Shown here: positions 7,664 to 15,674 of the stretch, piece by piece | Layout: the number at the start of each line of letters is the position of its first letter | How positions within the stretch are numbered: position 1 is the stretch's first letter | Assembly: GCA_002343325.1 (NCBI GenBank) | Contig: DDSG01000023.1 | Span: forward strand, 1 to 64,000 | Direction of reading: 5' to 3' | Source of the DNA: Phycisphaerales bacterium UBA2396 | GTDB taxonomy: Bacteria > Planctomycetota > Phycisphaerae > Phycisphaerales > UBA1924 | Length of the DNA: 64,000 bases | Notes under the pieces: generated by a model | The model's database searches: none | The model's input: the letters and a program-made list of their open reading frames with translations, nothing else | Told to the model about the DNA's origin: nothing | Translations under genes and position numbers: made by a program

Positions 7664-8782
7664 ATGACGTACACGGTGCTCGCCCGGCGGTATCGCTCCC
7701 AGGACTTTGACGAGGTGGTCGGCCAGGAGGCGGTGGCCCGGACGCTTCGCAACGCGATCGAGGCGGGTCGGGTGGCGCACGCGTACCTGTTCTGCGGGAC
7801 GCGCGGGGTCGGGAAGACGTCGATGGCCCGCATCTTCGCCAAGGCGCTTAACGGGGGGAGCGCGGAGGTTGACGCGGCGATCATGCAGGGCAAGGACACC
7901 GACGTGATCGAGATCGACGCCGCGAGCAACACCGGCGTTGACAGCGTTCGTGAGTTGATCGCCAACGCGGCGTACCGGCCTTTGCGCGGGAAGCACAAGG
8001 TCTACATCATCGACGAGGTGCACATGCTCTCGACCAGCGCGTTCAACGCGCTGCTGAAGACGATGGAGGAGCCGCCGGAGCACGTGAAGTTCATCCTGTG
8101 CACGACGGATCCGCAGAAGGTCCCGCCGACGATCCAGAGCCGATGCCAGCGGTTTGACTTCCGTGCGATCCCGACGACGCGAATCGCGGAGCACCTCAGG
8201 CACGTGGTGCAGAAGGAGAAGCTGTCGGCCGAGCCCGAGCTGCTCTTCCAGATCGCCAAGCTCGGGAATGGGTCGATGCGTGACAGCCTGTCGCTGCTGG
8301 ATCGGGTGATGGCGACGGGCGAGAAGAAGCTCACATCGCGGCTGCTTGAGGAGCTGGTCGGCCTGCCGCCGCACGAGGTTGTGGGGGCTGTGCTGGATGC
8401 CGTGGCGGACGGGAATGCGAAGGCGGCCCTGGAACAGACCGACGATCTGATTTCGCGGGGGATTTCCGTGGAACAGGTGATCGAGGCGCTGTCGGAGCGT
8501 TTGCGAGACCTGATGCTCATCGCGGCGTGCGGGGGTGACACTCGCCTGATCGAGCTTTCGGACGAGGCTCGGTCTTCGGAGCAGAAACGGGCGTCGAAGT
8601 TCGACGCGGCCGGGCTGGTGCACATGATCGCCCTGTGCGATTCGGTGCTGCGGTCGGCGCGGAACAGCGCGGCACCAAGAACGCTGCTGGACGCTCTGAT
8701 CGTGCGCCTGGCGATGACCGAGAAGCTGGCGGATGTGACGGCTTTGGCACTGCCGACCGGGGAACCCGCAAAAAAACGCTGA
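7664..8782 (+). CDS. dnaX: DNA polymerase III subunit gamma (short dnaX product)
   Basis: The zero-frame product is 372 residues and stops at the TGA at 8780-8782, two codons after the A7 run. It is the AAA+ clamp-loader ATPase: Walker A GTRGVGKT (45-52), DVIEIDAASNTG (80-91), Walker B YIIDEVH (114-120), sensor 1 region CTTDPQKVPPTI and the arginine finger region QSRCQRFDFR. In most bacterial DnaX proteins a four-cysteine zinc module lies between Walker A and DVIEIDAAS. Here the segment is only ~20 residues (KALNGGSAEVDAAIMQGKDT) and has no cysteine, so the zinc knuckle is lost. ybaB follows 45 bp after the tau stop, a common arrangement; recR is not adjacent. Confidence 0.93.
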   Translation: MTYTVLARRYRSQDFDEVVGQEAVARTLRNAIEAGRVAHAYLFCGTRGVGKTSMARIFAKALNGGSAEVDAAIMQGKDTDVIEIDAASNTGVDSVRELIANAAYRPLRGKHKVYIIDEVHMLSTSAFNALLKTMEEPPEHVKFILCTTDPQKVPPTIQSRCQRFDFRAIPTTRIAEHLRHVVQKEKLSAEPELLFQIAKLGNGSMRDSLSLLDRVMATGEKKLTSRLLEELVGLPPHEVVGAVLDAVADGNAKAALEQTDDLISRGISVEQVIEALSERLRDLMLIAACGGDTRLIELSDEARSSEQKRASKFDAAGLVHMIALCDSVLRSARNSAAPRTLLDALIVRLAMTEKLADVTALALPTGEPAKKR

Positions 8783-9303
8783 AGCCGGAGGGGACCGCGC
8801 CGAGTCCTCCGGTTTCCGTGGCGGCGCCGGTTGCTCGACCGCCCGACGTGGCGGCCCGGTCAGTCGCGGACTTGTCCGAGCCGCCGGCGTCGCTGTGGGC
8901 GCGCGTGAGGGCGGCGGCCGGATCGGGGAGCAAGTTCGTGGCGGCGCTGGTCGAGGAGTTGTCGCTGCACCGTATCGAGGGCGGCAAGGCGTTCATTGTT
9001 GGACGCCGGGAGATGGTGCAGGCCGCGAGCGTCAAACTCGCGGATCTCGAAGCATTGCTGACCCGAGCGTGGGACACGCGGGTTGGTGTGGTGCTGACGC
9101 CGATCGATGCCGCCGAGCAGACGAGCCGCGGCGGCGTCACTTCGGGTGATCCAGGCCCGCGGGCGACTCGGGAGCCGGGAACCCGCGAAGCCGCACCCGA
9201 CGATCGGCCCGCGATGCAGGATCACCCCCTGGTTCGCCGGGCGATCGATCAACTGGGCGCGAGGTTGATCATGGTGCAGCCTCGAACGCGTCAAGAGCCA
9301 TAG
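7664..9303 (+). CDS. dnaX: DNA polymerase III subunit tau, made by -1 frameshift in dnaX
   Basis: The full product of ~546 residues needs a -1 shift at the A7 run at 8770-8776. The zero frame encodes the clamp-loader ATPase (residues 1-370). The -1 frame then continues KKTLKPEG and runs 176 codons to the TAG at 9303. This second part has a proline/alanine-rich linker and a folded domain (SLWARVRAAAG, KAFIVGRREMVQAA, VVLTPIDAA) in the position of the tau C-terminal region, which binds the polymerase and helicase in other bacteria. The -1 frame has coding-like composition throughout and no good start of its own, so it is not an independent gene. A plain sequencing indel is the alternative, but the flanking stimulatory elements argue against it. 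Confidence 0.8.
8759..8812 (+). promoter_or_regulatory. dnaX programmed -1 frameshift signal
   Basis: Three elements line up as in the Escherichia coli dnaX signal. An SD-like GGGGAA lies at 8759-8764. The slippery A AAA AAA lies at 8770-8776, in phase so that both lysine codons can slip back one base. A stem follows with CCGGAGG (8785-8791) pairing with CCTCCGG (8806-8812), starting eight bases after the slippery run. The zero-frame TGA at 8780 lies between them. Transcriptional slippage on A7 could give the same outcome. Confidence 0.8.
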
Positions 9304-9348
9304 TGTGCAGGGGCTTCGGCGTGATGCCGGGGCGAGAAAGGACGATGG

Positions 9349-9717
9349 ATGTTCGACAAACTCAAGGCGATGGGGGCGTTGGCGGGGTTGATGGGCAAGC
9401 GTGAGGCGCTCCGCGAGGCTGCGGATCGCGTGAAGGCCAAGAGTGCCGCGGCAAGACTCGTGGGCACGGCCGGGGGCGGCGCGGTTCGGGTGACTGTCTC
9501 CGGAGCGCTCAAGGTCGTGTCGGTCGAGATCGCGCCGGCTCTCGCGGCTGGCATCGCCACGGATGACAAGACGAGGACGCTGGCGGGCAATCTGATTACG
9601 GAGGCGGTCAACGATGGGCTCTCACAAGCGCAGGCGCACCTGAAGGACGCGATCGACGCGGAGGCGCGGGCGCTGGGCTTGCCCGAACTGCCCGGGCTCG
9701 ATCAGTTGGTGGGCTAG
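9349..9717 (+). CDS. ybaB: YbaB/EbfC nucleoid-associated protein
   Basis: The 122-residue protein starts MFDKLKAMGALAGLMGK, with the long N-terminal helix and the GGGAVRVTVSGALKVVSVEI strand segment typical of YbaB/EbfC DNA-binding proteins. It also has the C-terminal helix rich in AEARALGLPELPGL that is common in this family. Members form dimers that bind DNA non-specifically or with weak preference and often sit between dnaX and recR. Here it follows dnaX closely and a GAAAGGA ribosome site precedes the ATG. The next gene starts 4 bp after the stop, so the two are probably translated from one mRNA. Confidence 0.9.
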   Translation: MFDKLKAMGALAGLMGKREALREAADRVKAKSAAARLVGTAGGGAVRVTVSGALKVVSVEIAPALAAGIATDDKTRTLAGNLITEAVNDGLSQAQAHLKDAIDAEARALGLPELPGLDQLVG

Positions 9718-9721
9718 GCCC

Positions 9722-10405
9722 ATGAGCAGCATTCGCGTGCAGCCGATTGGCCGTGAGGGTCTCACGATCCGGTTGCGTCGCTCCGCGGAGTCGTGGAGCC
9801 CAGCGGACGACGCCGCGTGGGACGGGATGATCCGTGCCAACCCGAGACTGCACGATGGGCCGATCGCCTTTGCGACCGAGTGGTCGGACACCGAGATTCG
9901 AGGCGAAATCTCCGGGTATCGGCGGCTCATGCTCCGGGGAGCTCGCCAGGACCCTGCCCTGGCGATGGGTGTGACGGGGGTGCTGACGCGCCGGGGCGGA
10001 TCGGAAGTACTCATGGGGCGCCGATCCGACGGCGTGCGGATCTATGGCGGGCTTTGGGAGACGGCACCTCGCGGGGGGCTGGATATCAGCCGCCCGAACG
10101 ATCAGCGGGAAATCCGCCTTGGCTTGATCGATCTGGCGTCGAGAGTTTCCGCGGAGGCCCGCGAAGAACTCGGCATCGAACTCGATCCTCGCTCGCTGCG
10201 AGCGGTCGCCACGGTGATCGACGAGCAGGCCGGGAGCCTGGATGTCGTCATGGCCGGCGAGATCTCGGCCGAACTGACATCGCCCGCGTCGTGGGAGTAC
10301 ACCGCAGTCGGATGGTCGCCGAGACGTAATCTCGGGCTGATCGGACCGCTCTCCCCGCCCACGGCGGCTTTGGCGGCATGGCTCGCGTCTAGCTCTTCAT
10401 GTTGA
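9722..10405 (+). CDS. Nudix hydrolase-like protein (NUDT22-like layout)
   Basis: The 227-residue protein has an N-terminal segment with WDGMIRANPRLHDGPIAF (about residues 37-54), then a MGVTGVLTRRGG strand and a Nudix-type region. GLWETAPRGGLD is followed, after a ~20-residue insert, by AEAREELGI (about 143-151). The REUXEEXGU box is present except that its first Arg is Ala, and the GX5E half is displaced by the insert. The W...NPRLHDG layout before the Nudix fold recalls the NUDT22-type nucleoside diphosphate sugar hydrolases; this is inference from pattern only. It is translationally close to ybaB. Its last 17 bp overlap the convergent yajQ gene. Confidence 0.7.
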   Translation: MSSIRVQPIGREGLTIRLRRSAESWSPADDAAWDGMIRANPRLHDGPIAFATEWSDTEIRGEISGYRRLMLRGARQDPALAMGVTGVLTRRGGSEVLMGRRSDGVRIYGGLWETAPRGGLDISRPNDQREIRLGLIDLASRVSAEAREELGIELDPRSLRAVATVIDEQAGSLDVVMAGEISAELTSPASWEYTAVGWSPRRNLGLIGPLSPPTAALAAWLASSSSC

Positions 10406-10880
10406 CGTATTGCAGCGGCACGGGCAGCCCCGCGCCAGTGAGCAGCTTGATGACCGCCTGCAGATCGTCGATCTGCTTCCCGGTCACACGAACCTCCTCC
10501 CCTTGGATGGAGGCCTGCACCTTGAGCTTGCTCTCCTTGACGAGCTTGACGATCTGTTTGGCCATGTCCTGCTCGAGACCCTCGCGGATCTTGATGTCCC
10601 GCTTCATCTTGCCCGATGCGCCGCTTTCCGGCTCGCCCCAATCGAAGCTCTTGAGCGCGAGCCCGCGCTTGACCGCGGCGGACTCGAACATTTCCTGGAT
10701 GGCGTTCTGTTTCGTGCCGTCCTCGGTCAGGACGTGCATCTTCTTTTCCTTGCGATCGACGGTGATCTCTGCGGTGCACCCGCGGAAATCGAACCTCGTG
10801 GCGATCGCCTTCTTGGTGTTGTTGATCGCGTTGTCCAGCTCGGCCCAGTTGAGCCTCGACACGATGTCGAAAGAGGGCAT
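10389..10880 (-). CDS. yajQ: YajQ family nucleotide-binding protein
   Basis: The 163-residue protein begins MPSFDIVSRLNWAELDNAIN, the family N-terminus, so I use the ATG at 10880 and not the longer open frame. It contains the conserved ATRFDFRG and the C-terminal SIQGEEVRVTGKQIDDLQ, and ends VPLQYVNMKS, all typical of YajQ (UPF0234). Some YajQ proteins bind cyclic di-GMP or nucleic acid and influence transcription; which applies here is unknown. It lies last in a leftward group after FBPase and a lipoprotein gene, 53 bp downstream of the latter. Confidence 0.93.
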   Translation of the reverse strand: MPSFDIVSRLNWAELDNAINNTKKAIATRFDFRGCTAEITVDRKEKKMHVLTEDGTKQNAIQEMFESAAVKRGLALKSFDWGEPESGASGKMKRDIKIREGLEQDMAKQIVKLVKESKLKVQASIQGEEVRVTGKQIDDLQAVIKLLTGAGLPVPLQYVNMKS

Positions 10881-10933
10881 AGTCGTCTCCGATGGGAATC
10901 GGCCCCGCGGGCCTTCGCTCGCGGGACCGGACA

Positions 10934-11428
10934 TTACTTGAGGGTGCTCTCGGCCTTGTCCGCCGAGCCGATGAACGCGCCGAGTGCCGTCTCGACCTGC
11001 TTCTTGAGGTCTTCCCAGCCGTCGGTCGAAGTCTTGAGCGAATCGAACTTCGCCATCACGTCGCCGAAGGCCTTCGTCGCGCCCTCAACGAGCGGTGTGG
11101 CGGCGGCCTTCTTGATCGGGTCCTTTACGCTGTCGGCGAGCGTCTTGAGCGAATCGAGTTTGCCCTTGGCGGCATCGATCTGGGGCTGGAGCCCGGCCAC
11201 CGCCGCATCACGCAGCTCGACCAGCTTGCTCTTGGCCGCATCGATCATCTCGCCGCCCTTTTCCTTTGCCGCGTCGACCATCTCGCCCGCGGACTGGCCG
11301 GCCTTCGCGGCGACATCCTGCGTCTTCTGCGCTGCGTTCTGGACGGCCTGCTTGGCGTCCTCCTTGTTGCAACCCGCGACACCCAAGGCGGCCATCGACA
11401 CACATCCAGCAACAATCAAACGATTCAT
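10934..11428 (-). CDS. Lipoprotein with alanine/lysine-rich helical repeats
   Basis: The 164-residue protein has a lipoprotein signal peptide with the lipobox LGVAGC (cysteine near residue 20), then an all-helical body rich in Ala, Lys, Asp and Gln. Amphipathic heptad-like segments such as AAKEKGGEMIDAAKSKLVEL recur, recalling LEA-like or apolipoprotein-like coiled proteins. No enzymatic motif is seen. The start at 11428 has AAGGGA upstream in GGAAGGGATCACC. It is probably an envelope lipoprotein with a structural or stress role, but that is a guess from composition. The gene lies between FBPase and yajQ on the same strand. Confidence 0.75.
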   Translation of the reverse strand: MNRLIVAGCVSMAALGVAGCNKEDAKQAVQNAAQKTQDVAAKAGQSAGEMVDAAKEKGGEMIDAAKSKLVELRDAAVAGLQPQIDAAKGKLDSLKTLADSVKDPIKKAAATPLVEGATKAFGDVMAKFDSLKTSTDGWEDLKKQVETALGAFIGSADKAESTLK

Positions 11429-11483
11429 GGTGATCCCTTCCGAGGTTGTGCCGGCATCCCGACGCGGGCGGGCACAGCATGGC

Positions 11484-13442
11484 TCATCGTAGGGGCCTCG
11501 CTCGCCGCTCCGCCTCTCTCTCGACAAGCAAGCCCTCGTGATACGCCCGCACCAGCGCGTCCAGGTCGCTGACCAGACGCTGCGTCCTCCGCCCGGCGTC
11601 GGTGGTCCGGGTCAGTCGCGGCTGGGCGTACGCGCGGATCGTCTGAAACGTCGGAACGATGTCAGCGCCGGTCGAGATCACCTGCTCAACCCCGCCGAAG
11701 GGCGCGTGTTCCGCCAGCTCGATGCACTCGGGTCTCAAGATCAGCGTGTACCCGCGATCGCCGTAGGCTTCGCTGAATGCGCCGTCGATCGTGACCGCGT
11801 TGCCGCCCTTCTTGACGGGGTGCTCGCCCTTTTCGATCTTCACGGGCACGTGCCCGTTGACGATCAGAACATCGTCGGAAAGGCCGAACAGCGCCCCGAT
11901 CCGCCTGATAAAGCCCGCATCGTTCATGAGGTCGAAGTAGGGGTTCTTGTGCTCTTTGTGAGTCGCCTTGTCAGCCACGAAGTACGTCTCGAACGTTGCG
12001 AGCTTGTCCTTGCCGAAGAGGGGTGAGAGCGGACCGCCCCACAAGTACCAGATCCAGTCGGCGTCTGAGTCGAGCCCAACCCAGCGCTTGCGCACGGCAC
12101 GGCGGACCACGGACTCGAGGGAGTCCATCAGTTCGCGACCGGCGACCTCCTTGCCGTCAACACGCAACGATCGCGGCGTGCCGCTCTCGTCCACGGGAAC
12201 GCACGCGTGGAAGAAGAGTACTTCCTCTCGGGACGTCCACATCCCCCCGTGATTGACCATCCACTCGACATGCTGTCGGAGCTTCATCGAACGGACGAAG
12301 CTCTCTCGCAGTCGCTCAACGCAGGCTTGCTCTTCGGGCGAATAGGCGTAGGGGTTCTTGGGATCAATGGTCGGCAGGTTGCCGTCGAGCATCGGGTGCT
12401 CCACGCCGTCGATCGTCACGACACGCCGAGCAAGATCAATGCGGTGGAGCAGTCGGCGATGATCGAGGTTCCACTCGGGGTGGTTCTGGATCATGCGCCC
12501 TTCGGCCTTGAACTGCATGATCGCGATGGCTTTTTGCATGCGGGCGACCATCAGCGATTCGCGGAATCCGTCTCCCTTGGGCATGAACCGCTCGGCGGGG
12601 TCGTCGGCGTATACCTGACGCACCAGCCTCTCGAGCGGCGCCATCATGACGCCGTATCCCTCCTCCAACTGGCTCAGGCGGCGATAGCGTGCGCTGAACC
12701 GCAGGCAGGTGAGCATCGAAGCCTCATGCCCGAGATTGGCGCCGATCCAGAGCATGTCGTGATTGCCCCAGATGAAGTTGCACTTGGGCTGCCTCATGAG
12801 GATGTCGACGACGCGGTCCATCCGCGGGCCCCGGTCGCCGACGTCGCCGAGCACGAGAAGTTCCTCGCACGAGAGATTGCGGATGAGCCTCGCCGCCGCA
12901 CGAACCGCGCCCCAGTCGCGGTCGTGTTGGGCGAGCGTCAGCAGCATCGCGCGGATGTAGTCGGGCCGCTCCGCGGTACCAAGCTCGATGAACAGCTCGC
13001 GGTAGGCGGGCGGGAGCAGCGATTCGAAGTGCTCGCGGCGGTGCGTCTTGCGGAGGTGCCGAATGATCTCGAACTGCCGCGAAAGCGTCGTGTAGATCCA
13101 CTGGTGCCTCTGCCCGCTGGCGACGATCTCGTGGCTCATTCTGTTGATCGCCTCACGGGGGTAGTAGAGCACCGCGAGGAACTGCCTTCGCTCCTCCCCG
13201 ACGAGTCGGTCGCCCAGAATCTGATCGGTCAGCCTCCTCAGCGCACCTGAGGCGTTGTTGATGACGTGACGCAGCTTGGCGTCTTCCCCGTGAATGTCCG
13301 AGATGACGTGGACGAGGCCACGGGGCAGATCAAGCGTGGCGGCAAGAGCCGCGGCCTCGGCGATCGCCGACTCCGTGGTCGGATAGATGTTCGACAGAGC
13401 TCTAAGGTGGGCCTGACGCTCCTCGGACAAGCTGGACTTCAT
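11484..13442 (-). CDS. fbp: Class III fructose-1,6-bisphosphatase
   Basis: The 652-residue protein matches the Firmicutes-type class III FBPase in length and layout. It catalyses fructose 1,6-bisphosphate to fructose 6-phosphate in gluconeogenesis. Metallophosphoesterase motifs are HVISDIHGE (45-53), LVLGDVGDRGP and WGNHDMLWIG, with the late His motif NGHVPVKI and the GYTLILR strand near the end. The start at 13442 (MKSSLSEERQ) has GGGAGGA upstream; the 36 codons before it in the open frame lack family character. It leads a leftward group with the lipoprotein gene and yajQ. About 200 bp without a convincing gene separate it from the nitroreductase gene. Confidence 0.93.
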   Translation of the reverse strand: MKSSLSEERQAHLRALSNIYPTTESAIAEAAALAATLDLPRGLVHVISDIHGEDAKLRHVINNASGALRRLTDQILGDRLVGEERRQFLAVLYYPREAINRMSHEIVASGQRHQWIYTTLSRQFEIIRHLRKTHRREHFESLLPPAYRELFIELGTAERPDYIRAMLLTLAQHDRDWGAVRAAARLIRNLSCEELLVLGDVGDRGPRMDRVVDILMRQPKCNFIWGNHDMLWIGANLGHEASMLTCLRFSARYRRLSQLEEGYGVMMAPLERLVRQVYADDPAERFMPKGDGFRESLMVARMQKAIAIMQFKAEGRMIQNHPEWNLDHRRLLHRIDLARRVVTIDGVEHPMLDGNLPTIDPKNPYAYSPEEQACVERLRESFVRSMKLRQHVEWMVNHGGMWTSREEVLFFHACVPVDESGTPRSLRVDGKEVAGRELMDSLESVVRRAVRKRWVGLDSDADWIWYLWGGPLSPLFGKDKLATFETYFVADKATHKEHKNPYFDLMNDAGFIRRIGALFGLSDDVLIVNGHVPVKIEKGEHPVKKGGNAVTIDGAFSEAYGDRGYTLILRPECIELAEHAPFGGVEQVISTGADIVPTFQTIRAYAQPRLTRTTDAGRRTQRLVSDLDALVRAYHEGLLVEREAERRARPLR

Positions 13443-13645
13443 CGCGATCCTCCCTCGGGACTTGAAGGGTCTGCCCTTCGTGCACCCGATCCTAGATCTC
13501 GAATCCGTCGGTACCCCGACAGGCGGCCGTGCCGGACGCACTCCCCGCAAGGCCGAGCGATACCGCCCTCAGTACCCGCCGTCGGGCGGCAAGGCAGGGC
13601 AAAGGCCCTTGGGACGCTGAGCGAACCGAAGCCTGGTCGGTCGAG

Positions 13646-14299
13646 TTAGACGCGGGAGATGACCTTGGCGACCTCGGCACGCACCTTGGCCATCCCGGCG
13701 AAGGCGTCATCGGCGGCCCGATACCCGACGGTCGCGACAACACACGCGGTGTACCCCTGCTCGCGAAGCCCGAGCTTGGCGTCGTACGCCGCCGGATCGA
13801 ACCCCTCCATCGGGCACGCGTCGACGTGGGCCACTGCGCATGCCGCGAGGAACACGCCCAGCGCGATGTAGACCTGGCTGCGCGTCCAGATCTCCATGGA
13901 GCCGCCCGGCACCGCGGCGGGATTCGCGATCGACCCGAGCATCATCTTCCGGTAGTCGTCGAGCACCGCGCGGGGAACGCCTCGCACCTCCACGATCCGA
14001 TCGACGTACGACTCCACGTCCGCCGGCGTGACTTCAAGCTTGCGGCAGAGCACGACCATGTGCGAAGCGTCCGTGATCTGAGACTGGTTCCACGACGCCT
14101 TGCGAAGCTCCGCCCGGACCGCGGGAGTCTCGACGACCACGAACTTCCAGGGCTGCAACCCGTACGAGGACGGGCTGAGCACCAGCGACTGTTCGAGACT
14201 CGACCACACGTCCGCGGGAATCTTGCGGGTCGCGTCGAACTTCTTGGTCGCGTACCGCCACTTGAGTGCGGCGAGAACTTCGGCGGGTCCGGTGGTCAT
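13646..14299 (-). CDS. Nitroreductase-family NAD(P)H oxidoreductase
   Basis: The 217-residue protein is an FMN enzyme of the NfsB-like nitroreductase family. Marks are the FMN-phosphate segment KWRYATKKFD near the N-terminus, SPSSYGLQPWKFVVV (about 47-61) and the C-terminal LGLREQGYTACVVATVGYR. Members reduce nitro compounds, quinones or flavins; the true substrate cannot be told. I place the start at 14299 because GGAAGGA lies six bases upstream; the ATG at 14314 would put that site inside the gene. A TATACT hexamer with a TTG-type -35 lies upstream. It is divergent from the hypothetical gene at 14403. Confidence 0.88.
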   Translation of the reverse strand: MTTGPAEVLAALKWRYATKKFDATRKIPADVWSSLEQSLVLSPSSYGLQPWKFVVVETPAVRAELRKASWNQSQITDASHMVVLCRKLEVTPADVESYVDRIVEVRGVPRAVLDDYRKMMLGSIANPAAVPGGSMEIWTRSQVYIALGVFLAACAVAHVDACPMEGFDPAAYDAKLGLREQGYTACVVATVGYRAADDAFAGMAKVRAEVAKVISRV

Positions 14300-14346
14300 G
14301 GCTGTTCCTTCCATGTTCGCGCGCCTGAGTGCTGGGCGTGTGCAAG

Positions 14347-14375
14347 AGTATATCGACAGGGATCGATACGTCCAA
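14347..14375 (-). promoter_or_regulatory. Probable promoter of the nitroreductase gene
   Basis: On the minus strand TTGGAC (14375-14370) is followed after 17 bp by TATACT (14352-14347), five of six matches to the -10 consensus. Transcription would begin near 14340 and leave a ~40-nt leader with the GGAAGGA site. The -35 matches only at TTG. Confidence 0.5.
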
Positions 14376-14402
14376 TCCCCCCGACCCCCCTACCGTTCGC
14401 CG

Positions 14403-15581
14403 ATGGGCGACCAGCCGGGCGGCATGTTCTCGTGGTTTCGCCGGCTTCTCGGGAAGCGGGCTTCTCCTCCTGATCAGCGCCCGCTCGATCACTCGGCCGG
14501 GCCACAGGCCAATCGGACACCTGAATCGGATTCCGCCCCGCCGATCCCCTCGATTCCGAGCGATCCAGCGCCGGCGGAACCTGTGCCCACCACTTCTCCG
14601 GATCCAACCCCACCCGAGCCGGAGGAAGATCCCCTCCCGGAATGGGCTGGTTTCTTTCACTCGACCGACAAGCTCAGGGCCTTCGAACGCCTGGTGGTTG
14701 AGGAGCTCGGCCGGCGCGGGGATGCCTACCACTATTCCGACGGCGTCGTGCACGCCGAGGTCACGGGCGAAGAGCAGTCCTGGGGCATGTCGAATCTGGG
14801 CCAGATCTGCGCCGCGGCACCCGAGAAGGAGTGGCCGAGAATCATCACGCTCCATTTTGACGCGATGACCAGAGCGGCTGAGCAGCGATCGCAGATCGAG
14901 GTCCTGCTCAAAGACTACACGGCCGCGAAGCGAAAGCTCTACCCGCGTCTCTGGGAGCCAGAGCAGCTCGGGCCCGCCGCTGAGAACGCCGTCATCCGCC
15001 ATGACATCCCCTCGCTGGCGACCGTGCTGTGCGCCGATCTGCCCGACGTTGTTCAAACGGTGCCGCCCGAGCTGCTCGCCCGGTGGGGTGTCGGTGAGGA
15101 TCAAGCGTTCGCACGCGCGATGGACAACCTCGACCAGATCTCAACCCGAGGGCTCACACCGGTGCGCCTCGGCGACGACGTCGAACTCCTTGCGCTCGAG
15201 GACATGAGCTTCTTCACGGCCTCCGTCGCGCTTCGGATCGACGATTTCCCCAGACTGCGCGCCCCGCTGGGCGTCATGGTTTCGCTCCCGACCAGGCATT
15301 TGCTGCTTGCCCTGCCGCTCCGAACCGCAAGCGATGTTCATCATCTCCAGCACCTCATCTCCGTATCGCTGCACGCAGAGGCCCGAGGTCCGGGTTCGCT
15401 CTCGAAACGGGTATGGTGGAGGCACGATGGAATCTGGCGGGAGGTGCCCTACACCATCGATGGCAACAAACTGTCGGTCTACCCCCCGCCCGAGCTCGCT
15501 TTGCTGCTCGGCGGCGATCCTGATTCCCCCGAGACCGAATTCCCCGCCGATCCCGACGACGACGACGATTCTCGCCCCTGA
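14403..15581 (+). CDS. Hypothetical protein, possibly DUF1444-like
   Basis: The 392-residue protein starts MGDQPGGMFSWFRRLLG, an amphipathic N-terminus, followed by ~80 residues of Pro/Ser/Asp-rich linker. The folded part begins near residue 85 with FERLVVEELGRRGDAYHY. It carries segments like TLHFDAMTRAAEQ, VLCADLPDVVQTVPPELL and HHLQHLISVSLHAEA. The order of these segments recalls the DUF1444 (YtpQ) family, but I cannot confirm this. It ends with an acidic tail (DDDDDS). No signal peptide or membrane helix is seen, so it is probably cytosolic. The start codon has no clear ribosome site; the ATG at 14424 is an alternative. Confidence 0.65.
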   Translation: MGDQPGGMFSWFRRLLGKRASPPDQRPLDHSAGPQANRTPESDSAPPIPSIPSDPAPAEPVPTTSPDPTPPEPEEDPLPEWAGFFHSTDKLRAFERLVVEELGRRGDAYHYSDGVVHAEVTGEEQSWGMSNLGQICAAAPEKEWPRIITLHFDAMTRAAEQRSQIEVLLKDYTAAKRKLYPRLWEPEQLGPAAENAVIRHDIPSLATVLCADLPDVVQTVPPELLARWGVGEDQAFARAMDNLDQISTRGLTPVRLGDDVELLALEDMSFFTASVALRIDDFPRLRAPLGVMVSLPTRHLLLALPLRTASDVHHLQHLISVSLHAEARGPGSLSKRVWWRHDGIWREVPYTIDGNKLSVYPPPELALLLGGDPDSPETEFPADPDDDDDSRP

Positions 15582-15674
15582 GCCACTTCGTTCTGCTCGA
15601 GGGGGAAGCCCGACGTGTCGCGTTCCTTTCGCTCTGTGGTAGCATACCGGCAACCGACTTTCAGGAGGCTCACC

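Noticed and set aside
13443..13645. A short leftward frame ending at 13492 with a hydrophobic stretch (LRAVSLGLAGSASGTAAC), possibly a small secreted peptide
   Set aside because: It has no start codon with a ribosome site in the gap and overlaps the end of the nitroreductase gene; coding character is not convincing.
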